Origin: Ilumatobacter sp.
GTDB taxonomy: Bacteria; Actinomycetota; Acidimicrobiia; Acidimicrobiales; Ilumatobacteraceae
Reading direction: 5' to 3'
DNA: 64,000 bases
Assembly: GCA_007693335.1 (NCBI GenBank)
Contig: REDU01000159.1
Coordinates: forward strand, 35,532-99,531
Every line of letters starts with the position of its first letter. The first letter of the stretch is position 1. Position numbers and translations under genes: made by a program. Positions 41,378 to 48,814 of the stretch are shown here, piece by piece. The notes under the pieces are model-generated. The model ran no database searches. It had not been told where the DNA came from and saw only the letters and a list, made by a program, of their open reading frames with translations.

Positions 41378-42301
41378 GTGGAACCGCACGAGCATCCCCG
41401 AACCCAGGCCACGGTCCCCGATGTCGGGAACCGATGGGTGGCCGGCGCCAGACCCCGTACCCTCCCCGCTGCCATCGTGCCCGTGGCCGTCGGCGCCGGG
41501 TGCGCCGTGGGTGCAGGGATCGACGGCGCCGAACCGGTCTGGTGGCGCGTGGTGCTGGCGGCGGTCGTCAGCCTGGCGCTGCAGATCGGCGTGAACTACG
41601 CGAACGACTACAGCGACGGCGTGCGTGGCACCGATGACGTGCGCGTCGGCCCGGTGCGGCTGGTGGCGACCGGTCTCGCCACACCGTCGCAGGTGAAGCG
41701 GGCGGCGCTGCTCTCGTTCGGCGTGGCCGCCGTGGCCGGGCTGGTGTTGGCCGCCGACACCACATGGTGGTTGCTGGTGGTGGGCGCCGTCAGCATCGCT
41801 GCCGGCTGGTTGTACACCGGCGGTCCGAAGCCGTACGGATACCTGGGACTCGGGGAGGTCTTCGTGTTCGTCTTCTTCGGACTGGTCGCCACCGTCGGCA
41901 CCGTCTTCGTCGCCGTCGAACAGATCACCGCACTCTCGCTCGTGGCCGGATCGATCGTCGGTTGCCTCGCCTGTGCCCTCCTCGTCATCAACAACCTGCG
42001 TGACATCCCCACCGATCGTGAGGTGGGGAAGAAGACGTTGGCCGTTCGTCTGGGCGACGGTTCGACGCGGGTGCTCTACGTGGTGCTCGTGGCCGGTGCG
42101 TTCGTGCTGGTGACGGTCGCCGCGCTCTGGAGGGTGCCGATACTGCTCGGCCTGATCGGCGTCCCGCTGGCCGTGGGCCCGTGCCGACGCGTGCTGGGAG
42201 GTGCGACCGGTGCCGAGCTGATCCCCGTGCTCGGCGCCACCGGCAAGGTGCAGCTCGCGGTGGGCGTGGGTGTCAGCCTGGGAGCGGCGCTCGGCGGCTG
42301 A
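41378..42301 (+). CDS. menA: 1,4-Dihydroxy-2-naphthoate polyprenyltransferase
   Basis: A 307-residue UbiA-family membrane enzyme that prenylates DHNA. It has PRTLPAAIVPVAVG, the first Asp-rich motif NYANDYSDGVRGTDD and the second NNLRDIPTDREVGKKTLAVRLG, with about eight hydrophobic segments. GTG 41378 is chosen since it gives a compact N-terminus (MEPHEHPRTQATVPDVG). The 3' end overlaps that of the convergent menH gene by 29 bp. Confidence 0.94.
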   Translation: MEPHEHPRTQATVPDVGNRWVAGARPRTLPAAIVPVAVGAGCAVGAGIDGAEPVWWRVVLAAVVSLALQIGVNYANDYSDGVRGTDDVRVGPVRLVATGLATPSQVKRAALLSFGVAAVAGLVLAADTTWWLLVVGAVSIAAGWLYTGGPKPYGYLGLGEVFVFVFFGLVATVGTVFVAVEQITALSLVAGSIVGCLACALLVINNLRDIPTDREVGKKTLAVRLGDGSTRVLYVVLVAGAFVLVTVAALWRVPILLGLIGVPLAVGPCRRVLGGATGAELIPVLGATGKVQLAVGVGVSLGAALGG

Positions 42302-43034
42302 GCCAGCCGGTGATGATCTCGCCGGTCCGGACGGGTTGCTCGAGGTGGGCGGCGTGCCCGGCGTCGCGCACCGTCGTGAACGTGGCGTCGGGCAGCTCGT
42401 CGGCCATGCGGCGGCCGATCTCGGCGAACTTCTGGTCGTGCTGTCCGGCCAACACCAGCACGGGCACCCGGATCTCGCCCAACCGATCCCACAGGGGCTG
42501 CTGTGTGCCGGTGCCCGCCAGACGGAGGCTGGCGGCCAGGCCCTCGGCGGTGTTGGTCAGGCGCTCGTCCATCTCGGCGATGGTCGGGCGCAGGCGAGCG
42601 AACAGCGGCTGGGCGAGCCAACGCTCGAGGAACTCCTCGACCCCCGTTCGTTCCAGGTCGGCGGCCAGCTCCTCGTCGGCCGCCCGTCGATCGGCGCGTT
42701 GCACGTCGTTCTCGATCCCGGGGGTGGCGCCCAGGAGCACCAACCGCTCCACCAGCTCGGGATGTTGCAGTGCCAGGTGGAGGCAGAGCCGACCACCCAT
42801 GCTGTACCCGATGTAGGTGGCACGGCCGTACTGGTCGGCCAGCAGATCGGCCCCGGCCGGGAGGTCGAGATGGACATCGTGCCGGGTGCCGTGCCCGGGT
42901 GCGTCGACGGTGATCACCTCGGGTTCGGGTCGGAGACGGTCCTGGAGGAGGCCGGCGATCGGTTGCCAGCTGGCAGCTGTCTGGGTGAAGCCGTGCACGA
43001 GCACGATCCGCCCCGACGGTGTGGTGGTGGACAC
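42273..43034 (-). CDS. menH: Alpha/beta hydrolase, MenH-like SHCHC synthase
   Basis: A 253-residue alpha/beta hydrolase probably making 2-succinyl-6-hydroxy-2,4-cyclohexadiene-1-carboxylate in the men pathway. VLVHGFTQTAASWQPIAGLL, VDAPGHGTRHD, the nucleophile elbow IGYSMGGRLCLHLALQHPELVERLVLLGATPGI and the late His in DAGHAAHLEQP match MenH well. Context between menA and menD supports the function. A frnE-like gene lies 9 bp upstream on the same strand. Confidence 0.85.
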   Translation of the reverse strand: MSTTTPSGRIVLVHGFTQTAASWQPIAGLLQDRLRPEPEVITVDAPGHGTRHDVHLDLPAGADLLADQYGRATYIGYSMGGRLCLHLALQHPELVERLVLLGATPGIENDVQRADRRAADEELAADLERTGVEEFLERWLAQPLFARLRPTIAEMDERLTNTAEGLAASLRLAGTGTQQPLWDRLGEIRVPVLVLAGQHDQKFAEIGRRMADELPDATFTTVRDAGHAAHLEQPVRTGEIITGWLSRRAPLPG

Positions 43035-43043
43035 GGCTGCGGC

Positions 43044-43727
43044 TCAGCCCCCCGGGCCCTCGGCCGCTCGTTCGTCGCGTTTCGCCACCATGCGCCGGAT
43101 CACCTGAACGAACGTGTCGGGCTCCTGGGCACCGGGCACGGCCCACGCATCGTCGATCACGTAGGTGGGCACTGCGGTGATGCCGCGCTCGTGCGCCGTC
43201 CGCAGATCGTGGTCGACCTCGGCCGTGCCGTCGACGCCGTCGAGGAAGGCCGCCACCTCGGCGCGATCGAGGCCCGCCTCCGCAGCGGTGTCGGCCAGTA
43301 CCTCGCGGTCGCCCACGTCGAGACCATCGGTGAAATAGGCCCGCAGGAGCTGTTCCTTCACGGCGCCCTGCACGACGGGTCCGCCCTGCTGCTCGGCGAA
43401 CCAGAGCAGCCGGTGGGCATCGCGGGTGTTGGCCCGGAGCGCACGGTCGAGCCGGAAGTCGAGACCTTCGTCGTCAGCGATCCGCGTGACGTGCTCGAAG
43501 ATCTGCTGCGCCCGCTCGGGGCCGCCGAACTTCTTGGCGTACACCTCCGACACCGGTGTGGCCGTCCCCAGCGGGGCGGTGGGGTCGAGCTGGTACGGGC
43601 GGTAGACGACCTCGACCTCGATCTCGCCGTGGAGCTCGGCCAGCGCACGTTCGAACCGACGCTTGCCGATGTAGCACCACGGGCACACGACGTCCGACCA
43701 GATCTCTACCCGGACGGTGTCGGCCAT
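43044..43727 (-). CDS. DsbA-family (FrnE-like) oxidoreductase
   Basis: A 227-residue thioredoxin-fold protein without signal peptide. VEIWSDVVCPWCYIGKRRFE has Cys15 and Cys18 as CPWC; GVTAVPTYVIDD-like GITAVPTYVIDDAWAVPGAQ supplies the cis-Pro loop. Such FrnE proteins act as cytoplasmic disulfide isomerases or 2-hydroxychromene-2-carboxylate isomerase relatives. It is placed between menH and menD, which is unexpected for menaquinone genes. ATG 43727 with TAGGGT 13 nt upstream. Confidence 0.9.
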   Translation of the reverse strand: MADTVRVEIWSDVVCPWCYIGKRRFERALAELHGEIEVEVVYRPYQLDPTAPLGTATPVSEVYAKKFGGPERAQQIFEHVTRIADDEGLDFRLDRALRANTRDAHRLLWFAEQQGGPVVQGAVKEQLLRAYFTDGLDVGDREVLADTAAEAGLDRAEVAAFLDGVDGTAEVDHDLRTAHERGITAVPTYVIDDAWAVPGAQEPDTFVQVIRRMVAKRDERAAEGPGG

Positions 43728-43734
43728 GTTCTCG

Positions 43735-43740
43735 ACCCTA
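43735..43740 (-). promoter_or_regulatory. Putative -10 for the frnE-like gene
   Basis: TAGGGT on the minus strand begins 13 nt before the ATG at 43727; no ribosome binding site lies between. Confidence 0.45.
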
Positions 43741-43779
43741 CCCCTCACCGTCGACGACGTGACCCGGCGGACGGCGTCG

Positions 43780-43785
43780 TAGGGT
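43780..43785 (+). promoter_or_regulatory. Putative -10 for menD
   Basis: TAGGGT begins 14 nt before the menD ATG at 43794. Confidence 0.45.
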
Positions 43786-43793
43786 TCGTGCCG

Positions 43794-45446
43794 ATGTCCG
43801 CCGCTGCGACGTTCTGCGCCACCCTCGTCGACGAGTGGGTGCGTCTCGGCGTCTCCCGTGCCGTGGTGGCGCCCGGGTCGCGCAGTACGCCGATGGCCCT
43901 GGCTCTGGCCGGACGCGACGAGGTGTCTCTGCACGTCGTGCACGACGAACGGGTGGCGGCGTTCGTGGCCCTCGGCATGGGCCTCGACGGAGTACCTGCC
44001 GTGCTGCTGTGCACCAGCGGGACGGCGGCGGCCAACTTCCTGCCGGCGGTGGTCGAGGCCGGGCTGTCCGAGGTACCGATGCTCGTGCTCACGGCCGATC
44101 GTCCTCCCGAGCTCCGCGACGTCGGTTCACCGCAGACCATCGACCAGACGCATCTGTTCGGGCGCTCCGTGCGCTGGTTCCACGATCCGGGCGCGCCCGA
44201 CCACGTCGCGGCCGGTTCGTGGCGTTCACTGGGCCGACGCTCGTTCCGTGCCGCGATCGACGGGCCGGTGCACCTCAACCTGCCGTTCCGTGAACCGCTC
44301 GTGGGCGATCCCGGGCCCCTCCCGTCCGCCCTGCCCGCGCCGGCCGGCGTCGCCCTGTCCATCGACACGTCGTCACGCGCATCTGCCGCGGCCGAGACGG
44401 TCCGTGCGTTCGATCGTCAACGTGGCGTGATCGTCGCCGGCGGGCGGAGTGGGGTGTCGGCGGCCGACATCGCCGCGCTGTCCGAAGCGACCGGTTGGCC
44501 GGTGTTGGCCGATCCGACTTCGGGAGCTCGCCACCTCGACGGCGTCGTGACCTCGTTCGATGTGCTCTTGCGCCATGACGCGTTCGCCGACGCGCATGTT
44601 CCCGAGGTGGTCGTGCGGATCGGCCGGCCACCGGCATCGAAGGTGCTCGCGCAGTGGTTGGCCGGTTCAGGAGCGGTCCTGGCGCAGGTGGGTGGGCCGG
44701 GGATGATCGATCCCGACCACACGGTGGCGGCCGTGCTCGAGCCGGGCGACCTCGTAGGCCTGGCGGCGCTGGCGGGCGCGTCGGGTACTCCGTGGCTGGC
44801 GAGGTGGCAGCGTGCCGACGAGCGAGCGCAGCAGGCGATGGTCGAGGTGCTCGGTGCGGCCGATCACCTGACCGAGCCGGCGGTCGCGCGCACCGTGGCC
44901 GAAGCGCTCCCCGACGACGTCGAGTTGGTCGTGGCCTCGTCGATGCCCGTGCGTGATCTCGAGTGGTACGGCGGCCCGAGGGCTCGGGCGCACGCCAACC
45001 GTGGTGCCAACGGCATCGACGGTGTGATGTCGACGGCACTCGGCCGTGCGCTCACCGGTGTTCCGACCGCAGTGCTGCTGGGCGACATCGCCGCCGTGCA
45101 CGACTCGAACGCGCTGGTGGGGTTGATGTCGCGGGCGGCGGACCTCCGCATCGTCGTGGTCGACAACGACGGTGGTGGGATCTTCTCGTTCCTCCCCCAG
45201 GCGTCGTCGCTGACGGGCGGACGTTTCGAGCAACTGTTCGGCACCCCCCACGGAACCGACGTGGTGGCGCTCGCCGGCGCCCACGGGATTCCGGCGAGCA
45301 CCGTCACGACCCGCGATGAGCTCGCGGATGCGCTGGTCTGCCCCGGCCCGTGGCTGGTCCGCGTCCCCACCGACCGGGCCGGCAACGTCGAGGCCCACGC
45401 CGAGATCCACGCCGCGGTGGCCGCCGTCCTCGACACCCGCCCCTGA
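43794..45446 (+). CDS. menD: 2-Succinyl-5-enolpyruvyl-6-hydroxy-3-cyclohexene-1-carboxylate synthase
   Basis: A 550-residue ThDP enzyme that joins isochorismate and 2-oxoglutarate in menaquinone synthesis. Family signatures are VSRAVVAPGSRSTPMALALA, VVHDERVAAFVALGMG (ThDP-activating Glu), LLCTSGTAAANFLPAVVEA, TADRPPELRDVGSPQTIDQ and the ThDP/metal segment VLLGDIAAVHDSNAL...VVVDNDGGGIFSFLPQ. The frame is open far upstream, but the ATG at 43794 gives the expected start. A 116-nt twin palindrome begins 5 nt after the stop. Confidence 0.97.
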   Translation: MSAAATFCATLVDEWVRLGVSRAVVAPGSRSTPMALALAGRDEVSLHVVHDERVAAFVALGMGLDGVPAVLLCTSGTAAANFLPAVVEAGLSEVPMLVLTADRPPELRDVGSPQTIDQTHLFGRSVRWFHDPGAPDHVAAGSWRSLGRRSFRAAIDGPVHLNLPFREPLVGDPGPLPSALPAPAGVALSIDTSSRASAAAETVRAFDRQRGVIVAGGRSGVSAADIAALSEATGWPVLADPTSGARHLDGVVTSFDVLLRHDAFADAHVPEVVVRIGRPPASKVLAQWLAGSGAVLAQVGGPGMIDPDHTVAAVLEPGDLVGLAALAGASGTPWLARWQRADERAQQAMVEVLGAADHLTEPAVARTVAEALPDDVELVVASSMPVRDLEWYGGPRARAHANRGANGIDGVMSTALGRALTGVPTAVLLGDIAAVHDSNALVGLMSRAADLRIVVVDNDGGGIFSFLPQASSLTGGRFEQLFGTPHGTDVVALAGAHGIPASTVTTRDELADALVCPGPWLVRVPTDRAGNVEAHAEIHAAVAAVLDTRP

Positions 45447-45451
45447 CCCTC

Positions 45452-45567
45452 CGAACTGTCTGTGGTGTTCGGGTGGATCTGCCGGTTCCGCGCGGACAGT
45501 TCGAGGTGGTGCTGGCGAACTGTCTGTGGTGTTCGGGTGGATCTGCCGGTTCCGCGCGGACAGTTCG
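45452..45567 (+). repeat. 116-nt twin palindrome element, copy B
   Basis: Two identical 52-nt units at 45452-45503 and 45516-45567 with a 12-nt spacer. Each unit starts CGAACTGTCTGTG and ends CGCGGACAGTTCG. The arms pair over 13 bp with two U.G wobbles if transcribed left to right. The element fills the gap between the convergent menD and menF genes, beginning 5 nt after one stop and ending 6 nt before the other. Confidence 0.9.
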
Positions 45568-45573
45568 AGGTGG

Positions 45574-46764
45574 TCAGGGGCGGACGATGGCGCTGAGCAT
45601 GGCTTGGAGCTTGGCCTGGGTCTCGGCGAGCTCGGCGTGCGGGTCGCTGTCGGCCACGATGCCTCCGCCGGCCACCAACCGGGCCCGCCGATGATCCTCG
45701 CTGAACTCGGCGCATCGGATCGTGACGGCCCACGTACCGTTGCCGCGACCGTCGACCCACCCGACGGCCCCGCCGTACCGGCCGCGTTCGAACCCCTCGA
45801 CCTCGGCGATCAGCGACAGCGCGGCGTCGCGAGGATGCCCACCGAGTGCCGGGGTGGGGGAGAGCGCCCGCACGAGCTCGATCACCGACGGGCCGGGCTG
45901 CGACAACCGTCCCTCCACCTCGCTGCCGAGGTGCTGCACGTTCGCCACCGTCACGATGGACGGCTCGGGCTGCCAATCGAGGTAGCTCACCCAGGGCAGC
46001 AGCGTGTCGTGCACCATCTCGATCACCACGCGGTGTTCGATCTGGTCCTTGGTGCTGGCGATCAACCGTTCCGCCAGCTCGGCGTCACGGTCGGGGTCGC
46101 CGGTGCGTGGTGCCGTGCCGGCCAGTGGATGGGAGCGGACGATCTCGCCGGCCACCTCGACGAGGAGCTCCGGCGACGCCCCGACCATGCCGTCGATCGA
46201 ATAGCGGTAGCTGGCGCCGAAGGAGGCCTTGAGCCGGTGGAGCACAGCGTGCACGTCGATCGGTTCGTCGGCCTCGACCGCCACCGGGCGCGCGATCACC
46301 GCCTTGGTCAGCCGACCATCACGCACGGCATCGCGGGCCGCGGCCACCGCGGTCAGGTAGTGATCGGTCGGCACCGCCGCACCGATCCGGTACCCGTTGG
46401 TGCGGGTCCGCGGAGGACCGGACCGGGCACGCTCGAGTTCAGCGGACGCGTCGGCGTCGTCGATCGTGGTCACCCAGGCCCGACCGGCGGCGTCCTTGCC
46501 CACCACGATCTCGGGCACGATCATCTCAGCGGGTGCACCGGGCAGGAACGGCACGGCGCCCAACGCGACCGGCCCGGGCGTGCCCCCGACCCCGTCGTCA
46601 TGATCGACCGAGGCGAGGAACGCCACGGCGTCGTCAGCGGGCACCCGTGCTGCGCACCCGCGTCCGGCGAATCCGACCGCATTGCGGACGAACAGGTGGC
46701 CGTCGCCGCGAGCCACGTCGTTCAGATCGAGATCACCGTCGAGGGGACGTGTGATCGCCCGCAC
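45574..46764 (-). CDS. menF: Isochorismate synthase
   Basis: A 396-residue chorismate-binding enzyme converting chorismate to isochorismate. The core includes GRLTKAVIARPVAVEAD, ASFGASYRYSIDG, SHPLAGTAPRTGDPDRDAELAERLIASTKDQIEHRVVIEMV, VQHLGSEVEGRL, LSPTPALGGHPRDAALSLI and GWVDGRGNGTWAVTIRCAE. The enzyme could in principle serve siderophores, but lying between menD and menG it is taken as MenF. GTG 46764 lies 2 nt after the menG stop. Confidence 0.93.
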   Translation of the reverse strand: MRAITRPLDGDLDLNDVARGDGHLFVRNAVGFAGRGCAARVPADDAVAFLASVDHDDGVGGTPGPVALGAVPFLPGAPAEMIVPEIVVGKDAAGRAWVTTIDDADASAELERARSGPPRTRTNGYRIGAAVPTDHYLTAVAAARDAVRDGRLTKAVIARPVAVEADEPIDVHAVLHRLKASFGASYRYSIDGMVGASPELLVEVAGEIVRSHPLAGTAPRTGDPDRDAELAERLIASTKDQIEHRVVIEMVHDTLLPWVSYLDWQPEPSIVTVANVQHLGSEVEGRLSQPGPSVIELVRALSPTPALGGHPRDAALSLIAEVEGFERGRYGGAVGWVDGRGNGTWAVTIRCAEFSEDHRRARLVAGGGIVADSDPHAELAETQAKLQAMLSAIVRP

Positions 46765-46766
46765 GC

Positions 46767-47498
46767 TCAGCTCCGGGTGCCGGTCAGCAGCTGGGTGATG
46801 CCGCCCGACAGTGCACGGTGTTCGGCATCGGCGAAGCCGGCGTCGCGGAGCAGCTCCAGCATCTCGGGCGGTTCGGGCAGGTAGGCCACGCTCTTGGGGA
46901 GGTAGCGGTACGCCCCCGGATCGGACAGCCAGCCGCCGATCTTCGGGACCACCTTGCCGAAGTAGATGCCGTTCCCCCAGCGGACCAGACGGTTTCGTGG
47001 CACCCCCACGTCCAGCAGGGCGATACGACCGCCGGGACGCAGCACCCGACCGAGCTCGACGAAGAAGGCGGGCAGTTCCACGAGGTTGCGCAGCGCGAAC
47101 CCGCACGTGACGCCGTCCACCGATGCGTCGGGAACCGGGAGCCGCAGGATGTCGCCCTGGACGCGAGGGGCGCCGGACCGGTCGGCGGCCAGCATCCCGA
47201 AGCTGAGGTCGATCGAGATCGGATGGTGACCGGCCCGCTCGAGGTCGATGCAGAGGTCACCGGTGCCGCTGGCCAGGTCGAGCACACGGCTTCCACGACC
47301 GAGCCCCAGCTCGCGCACGGCCTTGCGACGCCAGCGGGTGTCGAGCCGGAACGTCATGATCCGGTTCACCATGTCGTAGCGGGGCGCGATGGTGTCGAAC
47401 ATCTCGCGGACGGCCTGCACCTTCTCGTCGCCCTCGGGCAGAGCGTCGCGATCCCAGGCGGCCCGGTCGGATGCATCTGGGTCGGGCTGGTCGGACAT
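46767..47498 (-). CDS. menG: Demethylmenaquinone methyltransferase
   Basis: A 243-residue SAM-dependent UbiE/MenG methyltransferase that completes menaquinone. VREMFDTIAPRYDMVNRIMTFRLDTRWRR, VLDLASGTGDLCIDLE, DGVTCGFALRNLVELPAFFVELGRVLRPGGRIALLDVG and YRYLPKSVAYLPEP are all diagnostic. It is immediately followed by menF on the same strand and divergent from an acyl-CoA dehydrogenase. Confidence 0.96.
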   Translation of the reverse strand: MSDQPDPDASDRAAWDRDALPEGDEKVQAVREMFDTIAPRYDMVNRIMTFRLDTRWRRKAVRELGLGRGSRVLDLASGTGDLCIDLERAGHHPISIDLSFGMLAADRSGAPRVQGDILRLPVPDASVDGVTCGFALRNLVELPAFFVELGRVLRPGGRIALLDVGVPRNRLVRWGNGIYFGKVVPKIGGWLSDPGAYRYLPKSVAYLPEPPEMLELLRDAGFADAEHRALSGGITQLLTGTRS

Positions 47499-47562
47499 CG
47501 CCCACGGAGGCTACGGCCGCCCGGCTCGCAGCGCGCGCTCCTGCCCGGCGAGGATGGGCCAC

Positions 47563-48783
47563 ATGATCGATTTCAGCTTCCCACCCGAAGTCGAAGAGGT
47601 TCGCCTCAAGGTCCGCGAGTTCATGGACACCCGGGTGCGACCCGAATGGGAGTCGATCGACCAGAGTGACCGCACGCAGCTGGTCGGCACGATCAAGAAG
47701 CTCCGCAAGGAGGCCAAGGAGGACTGGGCCCTCTGGCTGCCGCACATGCCTCCCGAGTGGGGAGGGATGGGCCTCGGGCCCACGGCGATGGCGGCGGTGT
47801 CGGCCGAGGCCGCCAAGGTGGGTATCGGCCCGTTCGTGCTCAACGCCCAGGCCCCCGACGAAGGCAACCAGCACACGCTGCTGCACTGGGGTACCGACGA
47901 GCAGAAGGAGAAGTACCTCAGACCGCTGTGCGAGGGCACCACCCGCTCGTGCTTCGCGATGACCGAGCCCGAGGTGGCCGGGTCGGATCCCACGCTCATC
48001 CAGACGTTCGCGTACAAGGACGGCGAGGAGTGGGTGATCAACGGTCACAAGTGGTTCATCTCGGGCGCCCGTGGGGCGAAGTTCGCCATGCTCGTGGCCC
48101 GCACCGAAGAGGACCCGGAGATCCCACAGGCCGCCAACTCGTGCTTCATCGTCGACCTCCCGTCGGAGGGTTGGAACATCGTGCGCGACGTGCACACGAT
48201 GTCGGGCGGGCACAACCACTGCGAGATCCTCATCGAGGATCTGCGCGTGCCTGACGCCAACATGCTGGGCGGACGGGGCCAGGGTCATCTGCTCGGGCAG
48301 TACCGGCTCGGACCGGCCCGCCTCGCGCACTGCATGCGGTGGATCGGCCAGGCCGAGACCGCGCTCGACATGATGGTGGAGCGCTCGCTCGAGCGGTTCT
48401 CGCACGGGTCCCTGCTGGCCGAGAAGCAGGGCATCCAGTGGCTGATCGCCGACTCGGCGATGGAGATGTACCAGTGCAAGCTGATGGTGCTGCACGCCGC
48501 CTACCAGATCGAGAACGGCATGGAGTTCACGTCGGTGGTGTCGATGGCGAAGCACTTCGTGGCCAACAGCCTGTGGCGCATCATCGACCGGGCCATCCAG
48601 GTGCACGGTGCGCTCGGCTACTCGACCGACACCCCGCTCGCGCACATGCTGCAGCAGGCCCGTTGGGCCCGGTTCGCCGACGGCGCCGACGAGATCCACC
48701 AGATGCGCATCGCGCAGCGCACCATCGCCGCCTTCAACGACCACGGCACCACCAAGGCCGCCACCGGCAACCTCCCGCTCTGA
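47563..48783 (+). CDS. Acyl-CoA dehydrogenase
   Basis: A 406-residue flavoprotein of the ACAD family oxidising an acyl-CoA at the alpha-beta bond. CFAMTEPEVAGSDPTLIQT binds FAD, GHKWFISGARGA and ARLAHCMRWIGQAETALDMM are family elements, and the C-terminal QVHGALGYSTDTPLAHMLQQARWARFADGADEIHQMRIAQRTI closes the active site. ATG 47563 follows GCGAGG; ATG 47554 in frame is the alternative. Chain length specificity is unknown. Confidence 0.93.
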   Translation: MIDFSFPPEVEEVRLKVREFMDTRVRPEWESIDQSDRTQLVGTIKKLRKEAKEDWALWLPHMPPEWGGMGLGPTAMAAVSAEAAKVGIGPFVLNAQAPDEGNQHTLLHWGTDEQKEKYLRPLCEGTTRSCFAMTEPEVAGSDPTLIQTFAYKDGEEWVINGHKWFISGARGAKFAMLVARTEEDPEIPQAANSCFIVDLPSEGWNIVRDVHTMSGGHNHCEILIEDLRVPDANMLGGRGQGHLLGQYRLGPARLAHCMRWIGQAETALDMMVERSLERFSHGSLLAEKQGIQWLIADSAMEMYQCKLMVLHAAYQIENGMEFTSVVSMAKHFVANSLWRIIDRAIQVHGALGYSTDTPLAHMLQQARWARFADGADEIHQMRIAQRTIAAFNDHGTTKAATGNLPL

Positions 48784-48801
48784 CCTCGCGCTGACCGTCC
48801 G

Positions 48802-48807
48802 TAGGCT
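48802..48807 (+). promoter_or_regulatory. Putative -10, leaderless arrangement
   Basis: TAGGCT begins 13 nt before the ATG at 48815. Confidence 0.4.
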
Positions 48808-48814
48808 CGGGTCG

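Noticed and set aside
42270..43793. N-terminal 508 codons of the open frame that ends in menD
   Set aside because: The frame is open upstream only because of GC-rich antisense of menH and frnE; MenD homology begins at 43794, so no fusion protein is claimed.
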